Shown here in pieces: positions 15,669 to 27,993 of a stretch of DNA of 47,001 bases. Source of the DNA: Streptococcus suis 10581. GTDB lineage: Bacteria > Bacillota > Bacilli > Lactobacillales > Streptococcaceae. The stretch covers positions 1-47,001 of the forward strand of contig ALKQ01000011.1 in assembly GCA_000440235.1 (NCBI GenBank), in the 5' to 3' direction. Below the pieces are notes generated by a model. That model saw only the letters and a program-made list of their open reading frames with translations. It was not told where the DNA came from and made no database searches. The translations under genes and the position numbers were made by a program. The first letter of the stretch is position 1, and the number at the start of each line of letters is the position of its first letter.

Positions 15669-17291
15669 TTATGCTTTCCAAAGTTCTTGTACTTTCGCTT
15701 GTACTTCAGCATTTTCCAAGAATTCATCATAAGTTTCGTCGATTCGGTCGATAACACCGTTTTTAGAAATGACGATGATATGGTTTGCTAAAGTTTGAAT
15801 AAATTCGTGGTCATGGCTGGCAAAGATGATGGACTCTTTAAAAGCTTTCAAACCATCGTTCAGACTGGAAATTGATTCCAAGTCTAAGTGGTTGGTTGGA
15901 TCATCTAAGACTAAGACATTTGACTTGAGGAGCATGAGTTTTGACAACATCACGCGCACTTTTTCACCCCCTGACAAGACGTTTACAGGTTTGTTAACCT
16001 CATCACCCGAGAAGAGCATACGTCCCAAGAAACCGCGCAAGAAGGTATTGTCATCTTCTTCCTTGCTGGCAAATTGACGGAGCCAATCAAGGATAGATTC
16101 GTTTGTATCAAAGTCACGAGTATTGTCTTTTGGTAAGTAGGATTGACTAGTAGTGACACCCCACTTGACAGTACCTTCATATTCAATATCGCCCATAAGA
16201 GCACGAATGAGAGCAGTTGTTTGGATGTCGTTTTGACCAATAAGAGCAGTCTTGTCACCTGGACGCAGGATAAAGCTGATATTGTCAAGAATCGTTTCAC
16301 CATCGATGACAACTTTCAAGTTTTCAACGGTTAGGAGGTCATTACCGATTTCACGTTCAGATTTGAAGTTGATAAATGGGTACTTACGGCTAGAAGGAAT
16401 GATTTCTTCCAACTCGATTTTGTCCAACATCTTCTTACGTGAAGTAGCTTGCTTAGACTTAGAAGCATTAGCAGAGAAACGGGCAACGAATTCTTGTAAT
16501 TCCTTGATTTTTTCTTCTGCTTTGGCATTACGGTCAGCTTGTAGTTTAGCTGCTAGTTCACTGGATTGTTTCCAGAAGTCATAGTTACCAACGAAAATCT
16601 TGATTTTACCGAAGTCAAGGTCGGCCATGTGGGTACATACCTTGTTCAAGAAGTGGCGGTCGTGGGACACGACGATAACCGTATTTTCAAAGTCAATCAA
16701 GAAATCTTCGAGCCAGTTAATAGATTGGATGTCCAGACCGTTGGTTGGCTCGTCCAAAAGAAGAACATCAGGCTTACCAAAGAGGGCCTTAGCCAAGAGG
16801 ACCTTAACCTTCTCACCGTTGGTCAATTCGCTCATGTTTTGGTAGTGGAGGTCTTCTGAAATGTTGAGGTTTTGGAGCAATTGAGAAGCTTCACTTTCAG
16901 CTTCCCAGCCACCAAGTTCAGCAAACTCACCTTCTAACTCAGCAGCACGGACACCGTCTTCATCAGAAAAATCTTCCTTCATGTAAATGGCATCTTTTTC
17001 TTTCATGATGCTGTAAAGTTGCTCATTTCCCATGATAACGACGTCAATCACGCGCTCATCTTCATAGTCGAAATGGTTCTGACGTAGTACAGAGAGGCGT
17101 TCGTCTGGTCCAAGTGAAATATGACCTGTTGATGGCTCGATGTCACCGGCAAGAATTTTCAAAAATGTAGATTTACCGGCCCCGTTTGCACCAATCAAAC
17201 CGTAGGTATTTCCTGCTGTAAATTTGATATTGACATCGTCAAATAATTTGCGGTCGCTAAAGCGAAGCGACACGTCTGATACTGTAAGCAT
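15669..17291 (-). CDS. ABC-F family ATPase (YbiT/YkpA type)
   Basis: A 540-aa soluble protein with two ABC domains and no membrane segment. The first domain has Walker A GANGAGKST and Walker B VLLLDEPTNGLD, with LTNGEKVKVLLAKAL as its signature region. The second has the unusual Walker A GQNDIQTTA, signature LSGGEKVRV and VLVLDDPTNHLD. The linker between them is the P-site tRNA interaction motif that lets ABC-F proteins act on ribosomes. Length and sequence style fit the YbiT/YkpA group rather than the antibiotic-resistance groups. The start is placed at 17291 behind AGAGGAG; an upstream ATG would add 20 residues without support. Confidence 0.93.
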   Translation of the reverse strand: MLTVSDVSLRFSDRKLFDDVNIKFTAGNTYGLIGANGAGKSTFLKILAGDIEPSTGHISLGPDERLSVLRQNHFDYEDERVIDVVIMGNEQLYSIMKEKDAIYMKEDFSDEDGVRAAELEGEFAELGGWEAESEASQLLQNLNISEDLHYQNMSELTNGEKVKVLLAKALFGKPDVLLLDEPTNGLDIQSINWLEDFLIDFENTVIVVSHDRHFLNKVCTHMADLDFGKIKIFVGNYDFWKQSSELAAKLQADRNAKAEEKIKELQEFVARFSANASKSKQATSRKKMLDKIELEEIIPSSRKYPFINFKSEREIGNDLLTVENLKVVIDGETILDNISFILRPGDKTALIGQNDIQTTALIRALMGDIEYEGTVKWGVTTSQSYLPKDNTRDFDTNESILDWLRQFASKEEDDNTFLRGFLGRMLFSGDEVNKPVNVLSGGEKVRVMLSKLMLLKSNVLVLDDPTNHLDLESISSLNDGLKAFKESIIFASHDHEFIQTLANHIIVISKNGVIDRIDETYDEFLENAEVQAKVQELWKA

Positions 17292-17355
17292 AGTTTCTCC
17301 TCTATTTCTGTCTATTAGTTTTATTGTACTAGAAAGAACTTGAATTTTCAATGAA

Positions 17356-18228
17356 TTACATTGGAATCAAGATATCTTCATCATAATGTTTATGGTCTTT
17401 TTGAAGACTGAACCCACGTCCACGCACCTGACTCGCAGGCATAACAACCATAAAGGCAGTTTCATCAATTTCTAATACCGCTGTCTCCAGTTTCTGCATT
17501 TCTGGAATAGAGATGGTAGTCATCAACATGCGCTTGTCAACCCCTGTAAAGCCACCGATAATTGGAAGTTCTGTTACACCGCGATCAGCAACTTTAGTAA
17601 TATAGTCTTTAATTTCTTCTGATTTTTGAGAAATAATCATGACATTTCGAGAAGATTGGGTACCAGACATCATGCGGTTGACAATATAAGTAATGGTCAT
17701 TAGGGCAATAATCGAGTACATAACAGTATCAGTATCGAAGGCAACAAATCCAAGACCAACGATAATACCATCAATAATAGCCATTGTCAGACCTAATGAT
17801 AAAGGGGTGTACTTGTGAATAAATTGAATAAGAATACCTGTTCCACCAGTAGTAGAATTTCCAAGGAAGACAAGCCCAAGTCCAAAACCTAGGATAATTC
17901 CACCGAAAATAGCAGCTAGGAGAGGATTTTCTGTCAAGTTGGGTAAACCTGCTGTCAACTTGATGCAAAGAGGATAGATGATAGCTCCATAGACAGTTTT
18001 GATAAATACAGATTTTCCTAAGAAAAACCAACAGATGATTAATAAAGGGATGTTACAGTAGAGGACAAAGTCAGACGGACTCCACCCCAGAAGAGCATTG
18101 AGTGCGATTGCTAAACCTCCGACACCACCAGATACGATATTATTCTCTAGAAAAAAACTGTTAAATCCAATGGCCATGACAATTGATCCGAGTGTGACAG
18201 AGATAAAGTCCTTTATACGTTCTTTCAT
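17356..18228 (-). CDS. YitT family membrane protein (DUF161/DUF2179)
   Basis: A 290-aa protein with five to six N-terminal membrane helices (residues about 10-190) containing the repeated glycine-rich NNIVSGGVGGLAIALNALLG and GNSTTGGTGILIQFIHKYTP. A soluble C-terminal DUF2179 domain (about 205-285) follows. The family is widespread in Firmicutes; transport is suspected but not shown. It lies 65 nt upstream of the ABC-F gene on the same strand. Confidence 0.93.
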   Translation of the reverse strand: MKERIKDFISVTLGSIVMAIGFNSFFLENNIVSGGVGGLAIALNALLGWSPSDFVLYCNIPLLIICWFFLGKSVFIKTVYGAIIYPLCIKLTAGLPNLTENPLLAAIFGGIILGFGLGLVFLGNSTTGGTGILIQFIHKYTPLSLGLTMAIIDGIIVGLGFVAFDTDTVMYSIIALMTITYIVNRMMSGTQSSRNVMIISQKSEEIKDYITKVADRGVTELPIIGGFTGVDKRMLMTTISIPEMQKLETAVLEIDETAFMVVMPASQVRGRGFSLQKDHKHYDEDILIPM

Positions 18229-18305
18229 ATATTCTCCTTGGTTAGTGTTATAAAAGCAATTTCTATTATCCCTAATTTAGACAGTATCGTCAAGGATTTG
18301 TCAGC
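18229..18305. other. Divergent gap between yitT-type gene and trpS leader
   Basis: A 77-nt stretch that should hold the yitT-type promoter. No other element is recognised. With the trpS promoter and T-box it accounts for the 354-nt gene-free gap up to 18582. Confidence 0.5.
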
Positions 18306-18334
18306 TTGACTTTCTAATTCTTTGCGGTTATAAT
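18306..18334 (+). promoter_or_regulatory. trpS promoter
   Basis: TTGACT (18306-18311), a 17-nt spacer and a perfect TATAAT (18329-18334), placing the transcript start just before the T-box stem I. Confidence 0.85.
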
Positions 18335-18340
18335 AGGAAT

Positions 18341-19608
<1,268 letters not shown>

Positions 19609-19617
19609 GGTTAACAA

Positions 19618-19652
19618 TGAAAGAGCAATGTTGAGAAAATGTTGCTTTTTTC
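19618..19652 (+). terminator. trpS terminator (probable)
   Basis: AGCAAT/GTTGCT form a short hairpin followed by a run of T, about 15 nt past trpS. The stem is only about 6 bp. Confidence 0.55.
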
Positions 19653-19756
19653 ATTTATTTTACGACGTGGCAAAAAACAAACGTTCGAATTTTATATATA
19701 AAACTGAATAGAATTTTCTGAATTTTTAGTAATTATGATATTAAAGCGAATAATGA

Positions 19757-19784
19757 TTGACAAATGATTTCAAAATGTTATCAT
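19757..19784 (+). promoter_or_regulatory. guaB promoter
   Basis: TTGACA (19757-19762), a 16-nt spacer and TATCAT (19779-19784), with about 55 nt to the guaB start. No riboswitch is recognised in the short leader. Confidence 0.65.
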
Positions 19785-19824
19785 AATTAAAACACAAATA
19801 GCAATCATGCTACATATTAAATAA

Positions 19825-21321
<1,497 letters not shown>

Positions 21322-21325
21322 GAAT

Positions 21326-21348
21326 AAGACCCTGTTGACAGGGTCTTT
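21326..21348 (+). terminator. guaB terminator 1
   Basis: AAGACCCTG pairs with CAGGGTCTT around a TTGA loop, 5 nt past guaB. A partial copy of its right arm (TTGACAGGGTCTTT) recurs at 21532-21545. Confidence 0.85.
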
Positions 21349-21349
21349 C

Positions 21350-21397
21350 AGATTGAAGAAAAAGTCCATTTTAGACAATTTTCTTCAATCTTTTTTC
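21350..21397 (+). terminator. guaB terminator 2
   Basis: A 13-bp stem, AGATTGAAGAAAA (21350-21362) with TTTTCTTCAATCT (21379-21391), has an inner GTC/GAC extension and a T run after it. It follows terminator 1 after one base. Confidence 0.85.
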
Positions 21398-21415
21398 TGT
21401 ATGTTGAAAATAAAA

Positions 21416-21457
21416 AAACTCTCAGAAACGCCGAAATATCAATGTTTCTAAGAGTTT
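21416..21457. terminator. Third hairpin in the guaB-recF gap
   Basis: AAACTCTCAGAAAC (21416-21429) pairs with GTTTCTAAGAGTTT (21444-21457) with one mismatch. It has an A run on its left side, so it may terminate the leftward recF transcript. Confidence 0.6.
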
Positions 21458-21584
21458 AATAACTTACTATCTTTCGCAAATTTCTTCAATTTTTTATATT
21501 TTTAGGAGTTTGTCTACGTTCTGAGCCCCTCTTGACAGGGTCTTTACTTTTTTGTAAATTTTATTGACAACAGTGTAAACAATC

Positions 21585-22679
21585 TTATTCCGACTCAGTA
21601 ACCTTACCAGACTCAATATGGAAGATTTTTAAACTATCTGGTAGCTTGTGTAAATGGTCTAAAGATGTCGTTGTAATAAATGTTTGAATCGTATCCGTAA
21701 TAGTTTCTAGTAGTTTGATTTGGCGATTATTATCCAGCTCACTCATAACATCGTCTAGGAGTAGAATTGGGTACTCTCGTGTGACTTCTTTCATCAGCTC
21801 GATTTCAGCCAGTTTGAGCGACAGAACGAGACTGCGGTGCTGACCTTGGCTACCGTAATGAGCATTCATTCCATTTATAAAGAAAGCTACATCATCCCGA
21901 TGTGGTCCAACTCCTGTATTTTTCTTAAATAAATCACGTTTACGAGATTTTTCTAGTTCTGTCAAGAATTTGTCAATTAAATTGACATCATCTGTCAATT
22001 CGATTGAGGTTTGATATTCGATTGTCAATTCTTCCCGACTTCCAGATATTTCCTGAACTTTCCTGTTTCCAAATTCCTCTAGTTTTTTGAGGAAATCAAG
22101 TCGATGTTGGATGACACGACTGCCATATTCAGCTAGTTGCTGGTCAAGTACAGATAGAAAGGTTTCGTCTACTTTGTCAGTAGATTTTAGGTAGGCATTA
22201 CGTTGTTTGAGGGTGTGGTTATAATTAGTCAAATCAGAGAGGTAGAGCGGCTTGATTTGACCGAGCTCGACATCAATGAACTTTCTTCTCAAAGCAGGGG
22301 CACCTTTTATCAGCTGTAAATCTTCTGGTGCGAAGAGGACTACATTCATATGTCCTATATAGTTGGATAGCTTGGCTTGTTTGAGATGGTTAACCTTGGT
22401 AATTCGTCCCTTTTCTGTCAAGTGGATGTCAAGTGGTACTTTACCATTTGTACGATGGAGTAAACCAGAAATAGACAGCTCTTTTTCTTGAAATTGTAGC
22501 AGGTCCCTGTCCGTTCGAGTACGGTGGCTACGTGTCAAGGCTAAAAAGTAAATAGATTCCAAAATGTTGGTTTTACCTTGGGCATTTTCACCCAAAAAGA
22601 CATTGAGTCCTTTGTTGAACTCAATATCCTGTTGACTGTAGTTGCGAAAGTGCCGTAATTCTAATCTTTCAAGCCACAT
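21585..22679 (-). CDS. recF: DNA repair/recombination ATPase RecF
   Basis: A 364-aa SMC-like ABC ATPase of normal RecF length. It starts [14 protein letters not shown] and has Walker [10 protein letters not shown] (about 32-40), the signature [16 protein letters not shown] and Walker [14 protein letters not shown]. RecF with RecO and RecR loads RecA at single-strand gaps. In Bacillus it lies next to dnaN; here, as in streptococci, it is about 17 kb away and paired with yaaA, 2 nt apart. Confidence 0.98.
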   Translation of the reverse strand: MWLERLELRHFRNYSQQDIEFNKGLNVFLGENAQGKTNILESIYFLALTRSHRTRTDRDLLQFQEKELSISGLLHRTNGKVPLDIHLTEKGRITKVNHLKQAKLSNYIGHMNVVLFAPEDLQLIKGAPALRRKFIDVELGQIKPLYLSDLTNYNHTLKQRNAYLKSTDKVDETFLSVLDQQLAEYGSRVIQHRLDFLKKLEEFGNRKVQEISGSREELTIEYQTSIELTDDVNLIDKFLTELEKSRKRDLFKKNTGVGPHRDDVAFFINGMNAHYGSQGQHRSLVLSLKLAEIELMKEVTREYPILLLDDVMSELDNNRQIKLLETITDTIQTFITTTSLDHLHKLPDSLKIFHIESGKVTESE

Positions 22680-22681
22680 GT

Positions 22682-23065
22682 TTACATACCAGGAAAGCGG
22701 ACAGGCTTCTTATCGGCTTTTTTTGTACTTTTATTAGTAGGGGTTACTTGTTTCTTATTCTTTTTATTTTCTTGATTTAACTTTTTAACGATTGCAGCCA
22801 CACGTTCTTTTTCAGCTTGTTCCTCTTGGTGCTGTTTGATTTCTTCTGCACTTGGAGCGACGATTGTGATGCTGGTGTTGTGGTCTGGGAGCGTGATAAC
22901 ATCTCCGATACGGATTTTTTTACCGCGTCTTTTTTCATCTTCTCCATTGAAAAGAATGGTATTTTCTTCTAAGAATCCTTTAATGGCACCTCCTGAATGG
23001 AGAATACCAGTCGTTTTTAACAATGCTTGTAATGTGATGTAGTCATCAAATAATTTAAATTCCAT
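22682..23065 (-). CDS. yaaA: S4 RNA-binding domain protein YaaA
   Basis: A 127-aa protein with an S4-like RNA-binding fold in residues about 1-65 ([12 protein letters not shown], then [18 protein letters not shown]). A long basic tail full of Lys/Gln/Asn runs up to the end. The family is always next to recF and is linked to late 50S assembly in Bacillus. The charged tail makes it longer than the ~70-aa Bacillus form. Confidence 0.9.
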   Translation of the reverse strand: MEFKLFDDYITLQALLKTTGILHSGGAIKGFLEENTILFNGEDEKRRGKKIRIGDVITLPDHNTSITIVAPSAEEIKQHQEEQAEKERVAAIVKKLNQENKKNKKQVTPTNKSTKKADKKPVRFPGM

Positions 23066-23138
23066 AAGTCACCTCGTTACAGAATATTATATCACAAAAT
23101 GATATAATGGAAGGTACAATGTTTGAAAGAGGAAGAAG

Positions 23139-24392
23139 ATGAAATTACAAGAAGGAATTGATTTGCATTTTATTGAAACGGATCAGTTTACTACAAACAG
23201 AATTAAAGTGCGTTTTGCTGCTGAGATGAATGAGGCAACGGTTGCAGGACGTGTATTAGTAGCGAATATTCTTGAAATGGGGAACCAGGATTATCCTTCC
23301 GCTCAGGCAATGCGTAGACGCTTGGCAGAGCTATATGGGGCACATTTTTCAACATCGGTTGCAAAACGTGGGCGTGTACATATGGTAGATTTTACAATCT
23401 CCTATACCAATCCAAGCTATCTGCCAAATAATGAGGATATTACCGGAGCCATTCTTGATTTTTTATATGCCTGTCTGTTTCGTCCTCTAAAGCAAGGTCA
23501 GGGGTTTGACCAGAAGATTTTTGAAGTTGAGAAAAAGAATCTAATCAATTTTCTTCAGTCAGAGATAGAAGATAATTTTTATCATGCAGATGTTGAAATG
23601 AGTAAGCTTTTTTATAAAGATCCCTCTCTTCAAATTCCACGCGTCGGTAGACTTGATTTGGTTGAAAAAGAAACAGCAGAATCAACCTTTCAGATTTATC
23701 GGAATATGTTGCGTATGGATAAAATTGATATATTTGTCTTAGGGAAGGTTGACAGAGAACAAGTCAAAAGAAAACTTGAAGATTTTGGTTTTACTTATAG
23801 AAATCCAAAATTAGAGTTAGAATATCATCAGGAATATTCAAATATCACGCAAGAAAAAATCGAGCGTAAACAGGCACGGCAGTCCATTTTGGAATTGGCA
23901 TATCATTTACAAGTGGTTTACAACGATGTAAACTATCCGGCTTTGATGGTATTTAATGGTCTACTGGGTGCTTTTTCCCATTCGAAGTTATTTATGAATG
24001 TTCGTGAGAAAGAAAGTTTGGCCTATACAATTGGCAGTCAGGTCTCTATTTTTTCAGGAATGCTGAAGGTCTATGCTGGAATTAGCCGTGAAAATAGACT
24101 CAGGGTAATGAAGTTAATTAGTAAACAACTACTTGATTTAAAATGTGGTAAGTTTACAGAAGAAGAATTAGAGTTGACAAAAAACATGTTGATTCATTCA
24201 GCAACCTTGGCTCAAGATAGGCAGAATAATTTGATAGAACAAGTATATAATCAAGTTACCTTAGGAAATAGAAATTTAAGTTGGCTAGATTGGATTGAGG
24301 CTATCAAATCGGTATCAATAGACGATGTCATTCGAGTAGGACAGATGATTAATTTACAGGCTGTTTACTTTATGGAGGGGACAGAAGAATGA
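23139..24392 (+). CDS. yfmF: M16-family protein YfmF, non-catalytic partner
   Basis: A 417-aa pitrilysin-fold protein that lacks the HxxEH zinc motif: the matching place reads VANILEMG. It probably forms a clam-shaped heterodimer with the active subunit encoded next, overlapping by 4 nt. The Bacillus pair has been linked to maturation of elongation factor P (5-aminopentanol modification); whether that is so here is not visible. A GAGGAAGA ribosome site precedes the ATG. Confidence 0.9.
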   Translation: MKLQEGIDLHFIETDQFTTNRIKVRFAAEMNEATVAGRVLVANILEMGNQDYPSAQAMRRRLAELYGAHFSTSVAKRGRVHMVDFTISYTNPSYLPNNEDITGAILDFLYACLFRPLKQGQGFDQKIFEVEKKNLINFLQSEIEDNFYHADVEMSKLFYKDPSLQIPRVGRLDLVEKETAESTFQIYRNMLRMDKIDIFVLGKVDREQVKRKLEDFGFTYRNPKLELEYHQEYSNITQEKIERKQARQSILELAYHLQVVYNDVNYPALMVFNGLLGAFSHSKLFMNVREKESLAYTIGSQVSIFSGMLKVYAGISRENRLRVMKLISKQLLDLKCGKFTEEELELTKNMLIHSATLAQDRQNNLIEQVYNQVTLGNRNLSWLDWIEAIKSVSIDDVIRVGQMINLQAVYFMEGTEE

Positions 24393-25672
24393 AGTTAGTT
24401 GAGAAGAAGTATCCTTACATGAAAGAATCTGTCTTTTATGGGAAAATTGACAATGGATTGACAGTTATTTTGCTTCCTAAAGTAGATTTCCATGAGACAT
24501 ATGGAATTCTAACGACAAATTTTGGGGGTATTCATACTCGATTTACATTGGCTAATGGTAATAGTGTTGTTTATCCTGCAGGGATTGCACATTTTTTAGA
24601 ACATAAGCTGTTTGAAACTGAGAATGAAGAGGATATTATGAATGAGTTTGCTAAATTGGGAGCAAGCGCAAATGCTTATACCAGTTTTAGACAGACTAGT
24701 TACTTATTTTCAACGACTCAGAAAGTATTGGAGTCTCTATCACTTTTACAATCTTTTGTTCGAGAACCGTATTTTACAGAAGACAATGTAGAAAGAGAAC
24801 AGGGGATTATTGAACAAGAAATTGAGATGTATCAAGATGATGCAGATTATCGCTTGTTTACGGGAATTTTATCATCGCTTTATCCAGAAAGTCCTTTGGG
24901 CTATGATATAGCAGGGACAGTTGAATCAATTGTTGCAATTACTGCGGATGATTTACATGAGAATTTTGATGTGTTTTATCATCCAAGTAACATGAATTTA
25001 TTCGTTATTGGTAATTTTGATTTAGAGGCAGTTTGGAAACAAATTTCAAGTTATCAAGCAGCTCAGATGGATAATCCAGCTCAGTCGTTTGAATTGGCAG
25101 GTGTCCCAAAGTTGCCGATACAGGAACATCTCTCAGAACAATTTGAAGTATCTACCCCAAAATTGGCTGTTGGTTTACGGGGAAATGACGAGGTTGATAA
25201 GGAGACTATTCAGAAATATCGGCTCAGTTTACAATTTTTATTCGCCATGTTGTTTGGTTGGACTTCAAAACGATATCAACAGTTATACGAGCAGGGAAAA
25301 ATTGATTCTTCTTTCCAGTTCCAATTAGAGGTTACACCTGAATACCACTATTTGATTATCTCGGGAGATACTCAAGAACCCATTACGCTTTCTAGTATCC
25401 TGATGAAAGCACTTAGGAAATTTGAGGATGATGCAGATGTGACAGAGGATCATTTACAATTGTTGAAAAACGAGATGTATGGAGATTTTATTCGTAGCTT
25501 AAATTCTCTTGAGTTTACAGCTAGTCACTTTGTTTCTCAGTATTCAGAATATGAAAATGTTTTTGATATACCTCAAATGATACAAAGTCTTCAGTTAGAT
25601 GACATCAGAGAGGCAGGTCGTCGCTTTATTGATCACTGTGATATGACAGATTTCACGATTTTTCCAAAATAA
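24389..25672 (+). CDS. yfmH: M16-family zinc metallopeptidase YfmH, catalytic subunit
   Basis: A 427-aa pitrilysin-type peptidase with the inverted zinc motif HFLEH (His68, Glu71, His72) and a downstream acidic stretch (EQGIIEQEIEMYQDD) that supplies the third zinc ligand. The usual substrate-binding C-terminal half follows. It overlaps its inactive partner by 4 nt, so the two are translationally coupled. It is followed by rodZ, an arrangement conserved in streptococci. Confidence 0.93.
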   Translation: MKLVEKKYPYMKESVFYGKIDNGLTVILLPKVDFHETYGILTTNFGGIHTRFTLANGNSVVYPAGIAHFLEHKLFETENEEDIMNEFAKLGASANAYTSFRQTSYLFSTTQKVLESLSLLQSFVREPYFTEDNVEREQGIIEQEIEMYQDDADYRLFTGILSSLYPESPLGYDIAGTVESIVAITADDLHENFDVFYHPSNMNLFVIGNFDLEAVWKQISSYQAAQMDNPAQSFELAGVPKLPIQEHLSEQFEVSTPKLAVGLRGNDEVDKETIQKYRLSLQFLFAMLFGWTSKRYQQLYEQGKIDSSFQFQLEVTPEYHYLIISGDTQEPITLSSILMKALRKFEDDADVTEDHLQLLKNEMYGDFIRSLNSLEFTASHFVSQYSEYENVFDIPQMIQSLQLDDIREAGRRFIDHCDMTDFTIFPK

Positions 25673-25753
25673 GTGGGCGCAACCCGTCGAAATTTCCTTG
25701 GAATTTTGTTAGAATAGTATACTGTACATGATGAGCGATAGAGAGAGAGTATT

Positions 25754-26611
25754 ATGAGACAAAAGAGTATAGGGGAAGTACTTAGAACAGCCAGAGAAGG
25801 ACGGGGTTGGACATTTGTTGACTTGCAACGGATAACAAAAATCCAAGCTAAATATTTGCAGGCACTTGAGTACAATGATTTTGATTTTATTGCAAACTTA
25901 GATGATGTTCAGTCTATTTTAAAAGCATATGCTGAGGCTTTGGAATTAGATGCAGATGTTCTACTGGATGCTTACGAGACCAATAGTTTAGTGAAATATT
26001 ATGAAGATGGGGAAGAAGAACTACGATCTTCAGAATTGAAAAGAAGCTATAAGGTTCGTAAACGTAAAAAGAACTCTTATCTTCCGTTGATTTACTTATT
26101 ACTCGCGACGGGTTTGATTATTATTTTTGTGACTTATATTGTTCATAGCAGGATTCAAAATAGAGCATCTATTACGCCTACTACAACGTCATATAGTATA
26201 GTTGAGCAATCTGTATCTGAAGCAAGTAGTGGCACAGAGACGAGTTCTACTGAGCAGGCGCAGTCAAATTCAACGAGTTCAAGTAGTTCCGCTACAGAAA
26301 ATGTGACTATTTCAGGATCAGGTTCTAACATTGTTGCGACCCTTAAAACAGTGAATTATCCAGTAGAAGTAACTGTAACAGCAAAAAATACAACGAGTTG
26401 GATCAGCCTTTCTGACACCTTGTTAGAGGGGGGCGTTACACTAACACCTGATAATCCAACAGTAACTACTACTATTGAAGAAGGAGTGACTTCTACTACA
26501 CTTGTTCTTGGTGTTGTCAAAGGAGTAGAGGTAACTGTAGGTGGTCAAAAGCTAGATCTATCAGCCTTGACAGCAGATACAGGCTCAATTACAATAAATT
26601 TTGAACAATAA
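25754..26611 (+). CDS. rodZ: RodZ-like cytoskeletal/cell-shape membrane protein
   Basis: A 285-aa protein. The N-terminal HTH (IGEVLRTAREGRGWTFVDLQ, about 5-70) is the MreB-binding type. A basic juxtamembrane stretch KVRKRKKNS leads to one transmembrane helix (about 113-132). A Ser/Thr-rich linker (about 145-190) and an extracellular DUF4115 beta domain follow. RodZ links cytoplasmic cell-shape proteins to peripheral wall synthesis; streptococci lack MreB but keep RodZ with MreC/MreD. It precedes pgsA by 9 nt and probably forms an operon with it. Confidence 0.92.
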   Translation: MRQKSIGEVLRTAREGRGWTFVDLQRITKIQAKYLQALEYNDFDFIANLDDVQSILKAYAEALELDADVLLDAYETNSLVKYYEDGEEELRSSELKRSYKVRKRKKNSYLPLIYLLLATGLIIIFVTYIVHSRIQNRASITPTTTSYSIVEQSVSEASSGTETSSTEQAQSNSTSSSSSATENVTISGSGSNIVATLKTVNYPVEVTVTAKNTTSWISLSDTLLEGGVTLTPDNPTVTTTIEEGVTSTTLVLGVVKGVEVTVGGQKLDLSALTADTGSITINFEQ

Positions 26612-26620
26612 AGGTTTTAT

Positions 26621-27160
26621 ATGAAAAAAGAAAATATTCCCAATGCATTGACGATAGGTAGGATTTTGGTAATTCCAATTTTTATCTTGTTGCTGACCGT
26701 TTGGAATTCAACAATTAGTCATGTTTTAGCAGCACTAATCTTTGCTTTGGCAAGTATTACGGATTATCTAGACGGCTACTTGGCTCGTAAATGGCAGGTT
26801 GTAACAAACTTTGGAAAATTTGCGGATCCGATGGCAGATAAGATTTTGGTGATGACAGCATTTATCATGCTTGTAGAGCTTGGCTTTGCTCCAGCTTGGG
26901 TAGTTGCAATTATTATTTGTCGTGAATTGGCAGTGACAGGTCTTCGTCTACTCTTGGTAGAAAATGGAGGAACAGTTCTAGCTGCGGCTATGCCAGGAAA
27001 AATCAAAACATTTTCACAGATGTTTGCAGTTATTTTCCTGCTCTTACACTGGAACATCGTGGGGCAAATAACACTCTATATTGCACTTTTCTTCACCCTA
27101 TATTCAGGTTATGATTATTTCAAGGGTGCGTCCTTCTTGTTTAAAGATACATTTAAATGA
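26621..27160 (+). CDS. pgsA: CDP-diacylglycerol-glycerol-3-phosphate 3-phosphatidyltransferase
   Basis: A 179-aa integral membrane enzyme with the CDP-alcohol phosphotransferase motif DG-x2-AR-x8-G-x3-D-x3-D, seen in DGYLARKWQVVTNFGKFADP and MADK. About five hydrophobic helices follow. It makes phosphatidylglycerol phosphate, the precursor of phosphatidylglycerol and cardiolipin. It overlaps ecfA1 by 4 nt. Confidence 0.97.
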   Translation: MKKENIPNALTIGRILVIPIFILLLTVWNSTISHVLAALIFALASITDYLDGYLARKWQVVTNFGKFADPMADKILVMTAFIMLVELGFAPAWVVAIIICRELAVTGLRLLLVENGGTVLAAAMPGKIKTFSQMFAVIFLLLHWNIVGQITLYIALFFTLYSGYDYFKGASFLFKDTFK

Positions 27161-27993
27161 TGAATATTATTGAAGTAAAAAATTTAAAATATAAATACAA
27201 CCAAGAGGATGAGCAATATACTCTAAATGATGTTTCGTTTCACGTGAAACAGGGAGAGTGGCTATCTATTATTGGTCATAATGGTTCCGGGAAATCGACA
27301 ACCGTTCGATTGATTGATGGTTTGTTGGAAGCTGAATCAGGTGATATTTATATTGACGGTGATGCCTTAACCATTGATAATGTATGGGATAAGCGACGCT
27401 TGATTGGTATGGTTTTTCAAAATCCAGATAACCAATTTGTGGGTGCTACAGTTGAAGATGATGTTGCATTTGGTTTAGAGAATCAGGGAATCCCTTTGGA
27501 GGAGATGCGTAGTCGAGTGAACGAGGCTTTGGAATTGGTTGGAATGACTGATTTCAAAACACGTGAGCCTGCTCGTTTATCTGGTGGTCAGAAGCAGAGG
27601 GTGGCGATTGCTGGAGTGGTTGCCTTGCGTCCAAAAATTATTATTTTGGATGAGGCTACGTCTATGTTGGATCCAGAAGGTCGTCTCGACTTGATTAAGA
27701 TTGTCCGTGAAATTAAGGAGCGTCATGGTATGACGGTTATCTCTATAACACATGATTTGGATGAGGTTGCATTGAGTGATCGAGTTATCGTGATGAAAAA
27801 TGGACAGGTTGAATCAATTAGCACTCCAAATGAATTATTTATGCGAGAAGATTTGGTAGATTTAGACTTGGATAGACCATTTACGACAGAACTGGCTTCA
27901 TCTTTGCGCCAGACTGGACTTGATTTACCGCTCCGCTATTTTACAGAGGAAGAATTAGAGGAAACTTTATGGGAATTGATCTCCAAGAAGTAA
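27157..27993 (+). CDS. ecfA1: ECF transporter ATPase EcfA1
   Basis: A 278-aa ABC ATPase. Walker A is GHNGSGKST, the Q-loop [10 protein letters not shown], the signature [13 protein letters not shown], Walker B IIILDEAT and the H-loop [10 protein letters not shown]. With EcfA2 and EcfT it powers uptake of vitamins and metals by exchangeable S-components encoded elsewhere. It overlaps pgsA by 4 nt and ecfA2 by 25 nt. A parS site lies within its coding sequence at 27236-27251 (residues about 27-32). Confidence 0.97.
   Translation: MMNIIEVKNLKYKYNQEDEQYTLNDVSFHVKQGEWLSIIGHNGSGKSTTVRLIDGLLEAESGDIYIDGDALTIDNVWDKRRLIGMVFQNPDNQFVGATVEDDVAFGLENQGIPLEEMRSRVNEALELVGMTDFKTREPARLSGGQKQRVAIAGVVALRPKIIILDEATSMLDPEGRLDLIKIVREIKERHGMTVISITHDLDEVALSDRVIVMKNGQVESISTPNELFMREDLVDLDLDRPFTTELASSLRQTGLDLPLRYFTEEELEETLWELISKK
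27236..27251. other. parS site 2, inside ecfA1
   Basis: CGTTTCACGTGAAACA matches the parS consensus at 15 of 16 positions, with only the first base different. It encodes part of the sequence VSFHVKQG, so the site is kept within an open frame. It lies about 20 kb from site 1. Confidence 0.92.

Noticed and set aside
19681..19693. PurR box upstream of guaB
   Set aside because: Read on the minus strand AAATTCGAACGTT matches the lactic-acid-bacterial PurBox at 11 of 13 positions, but it is a single site 64 bp before the -35 and has a mismatch in the CCGAAC core.
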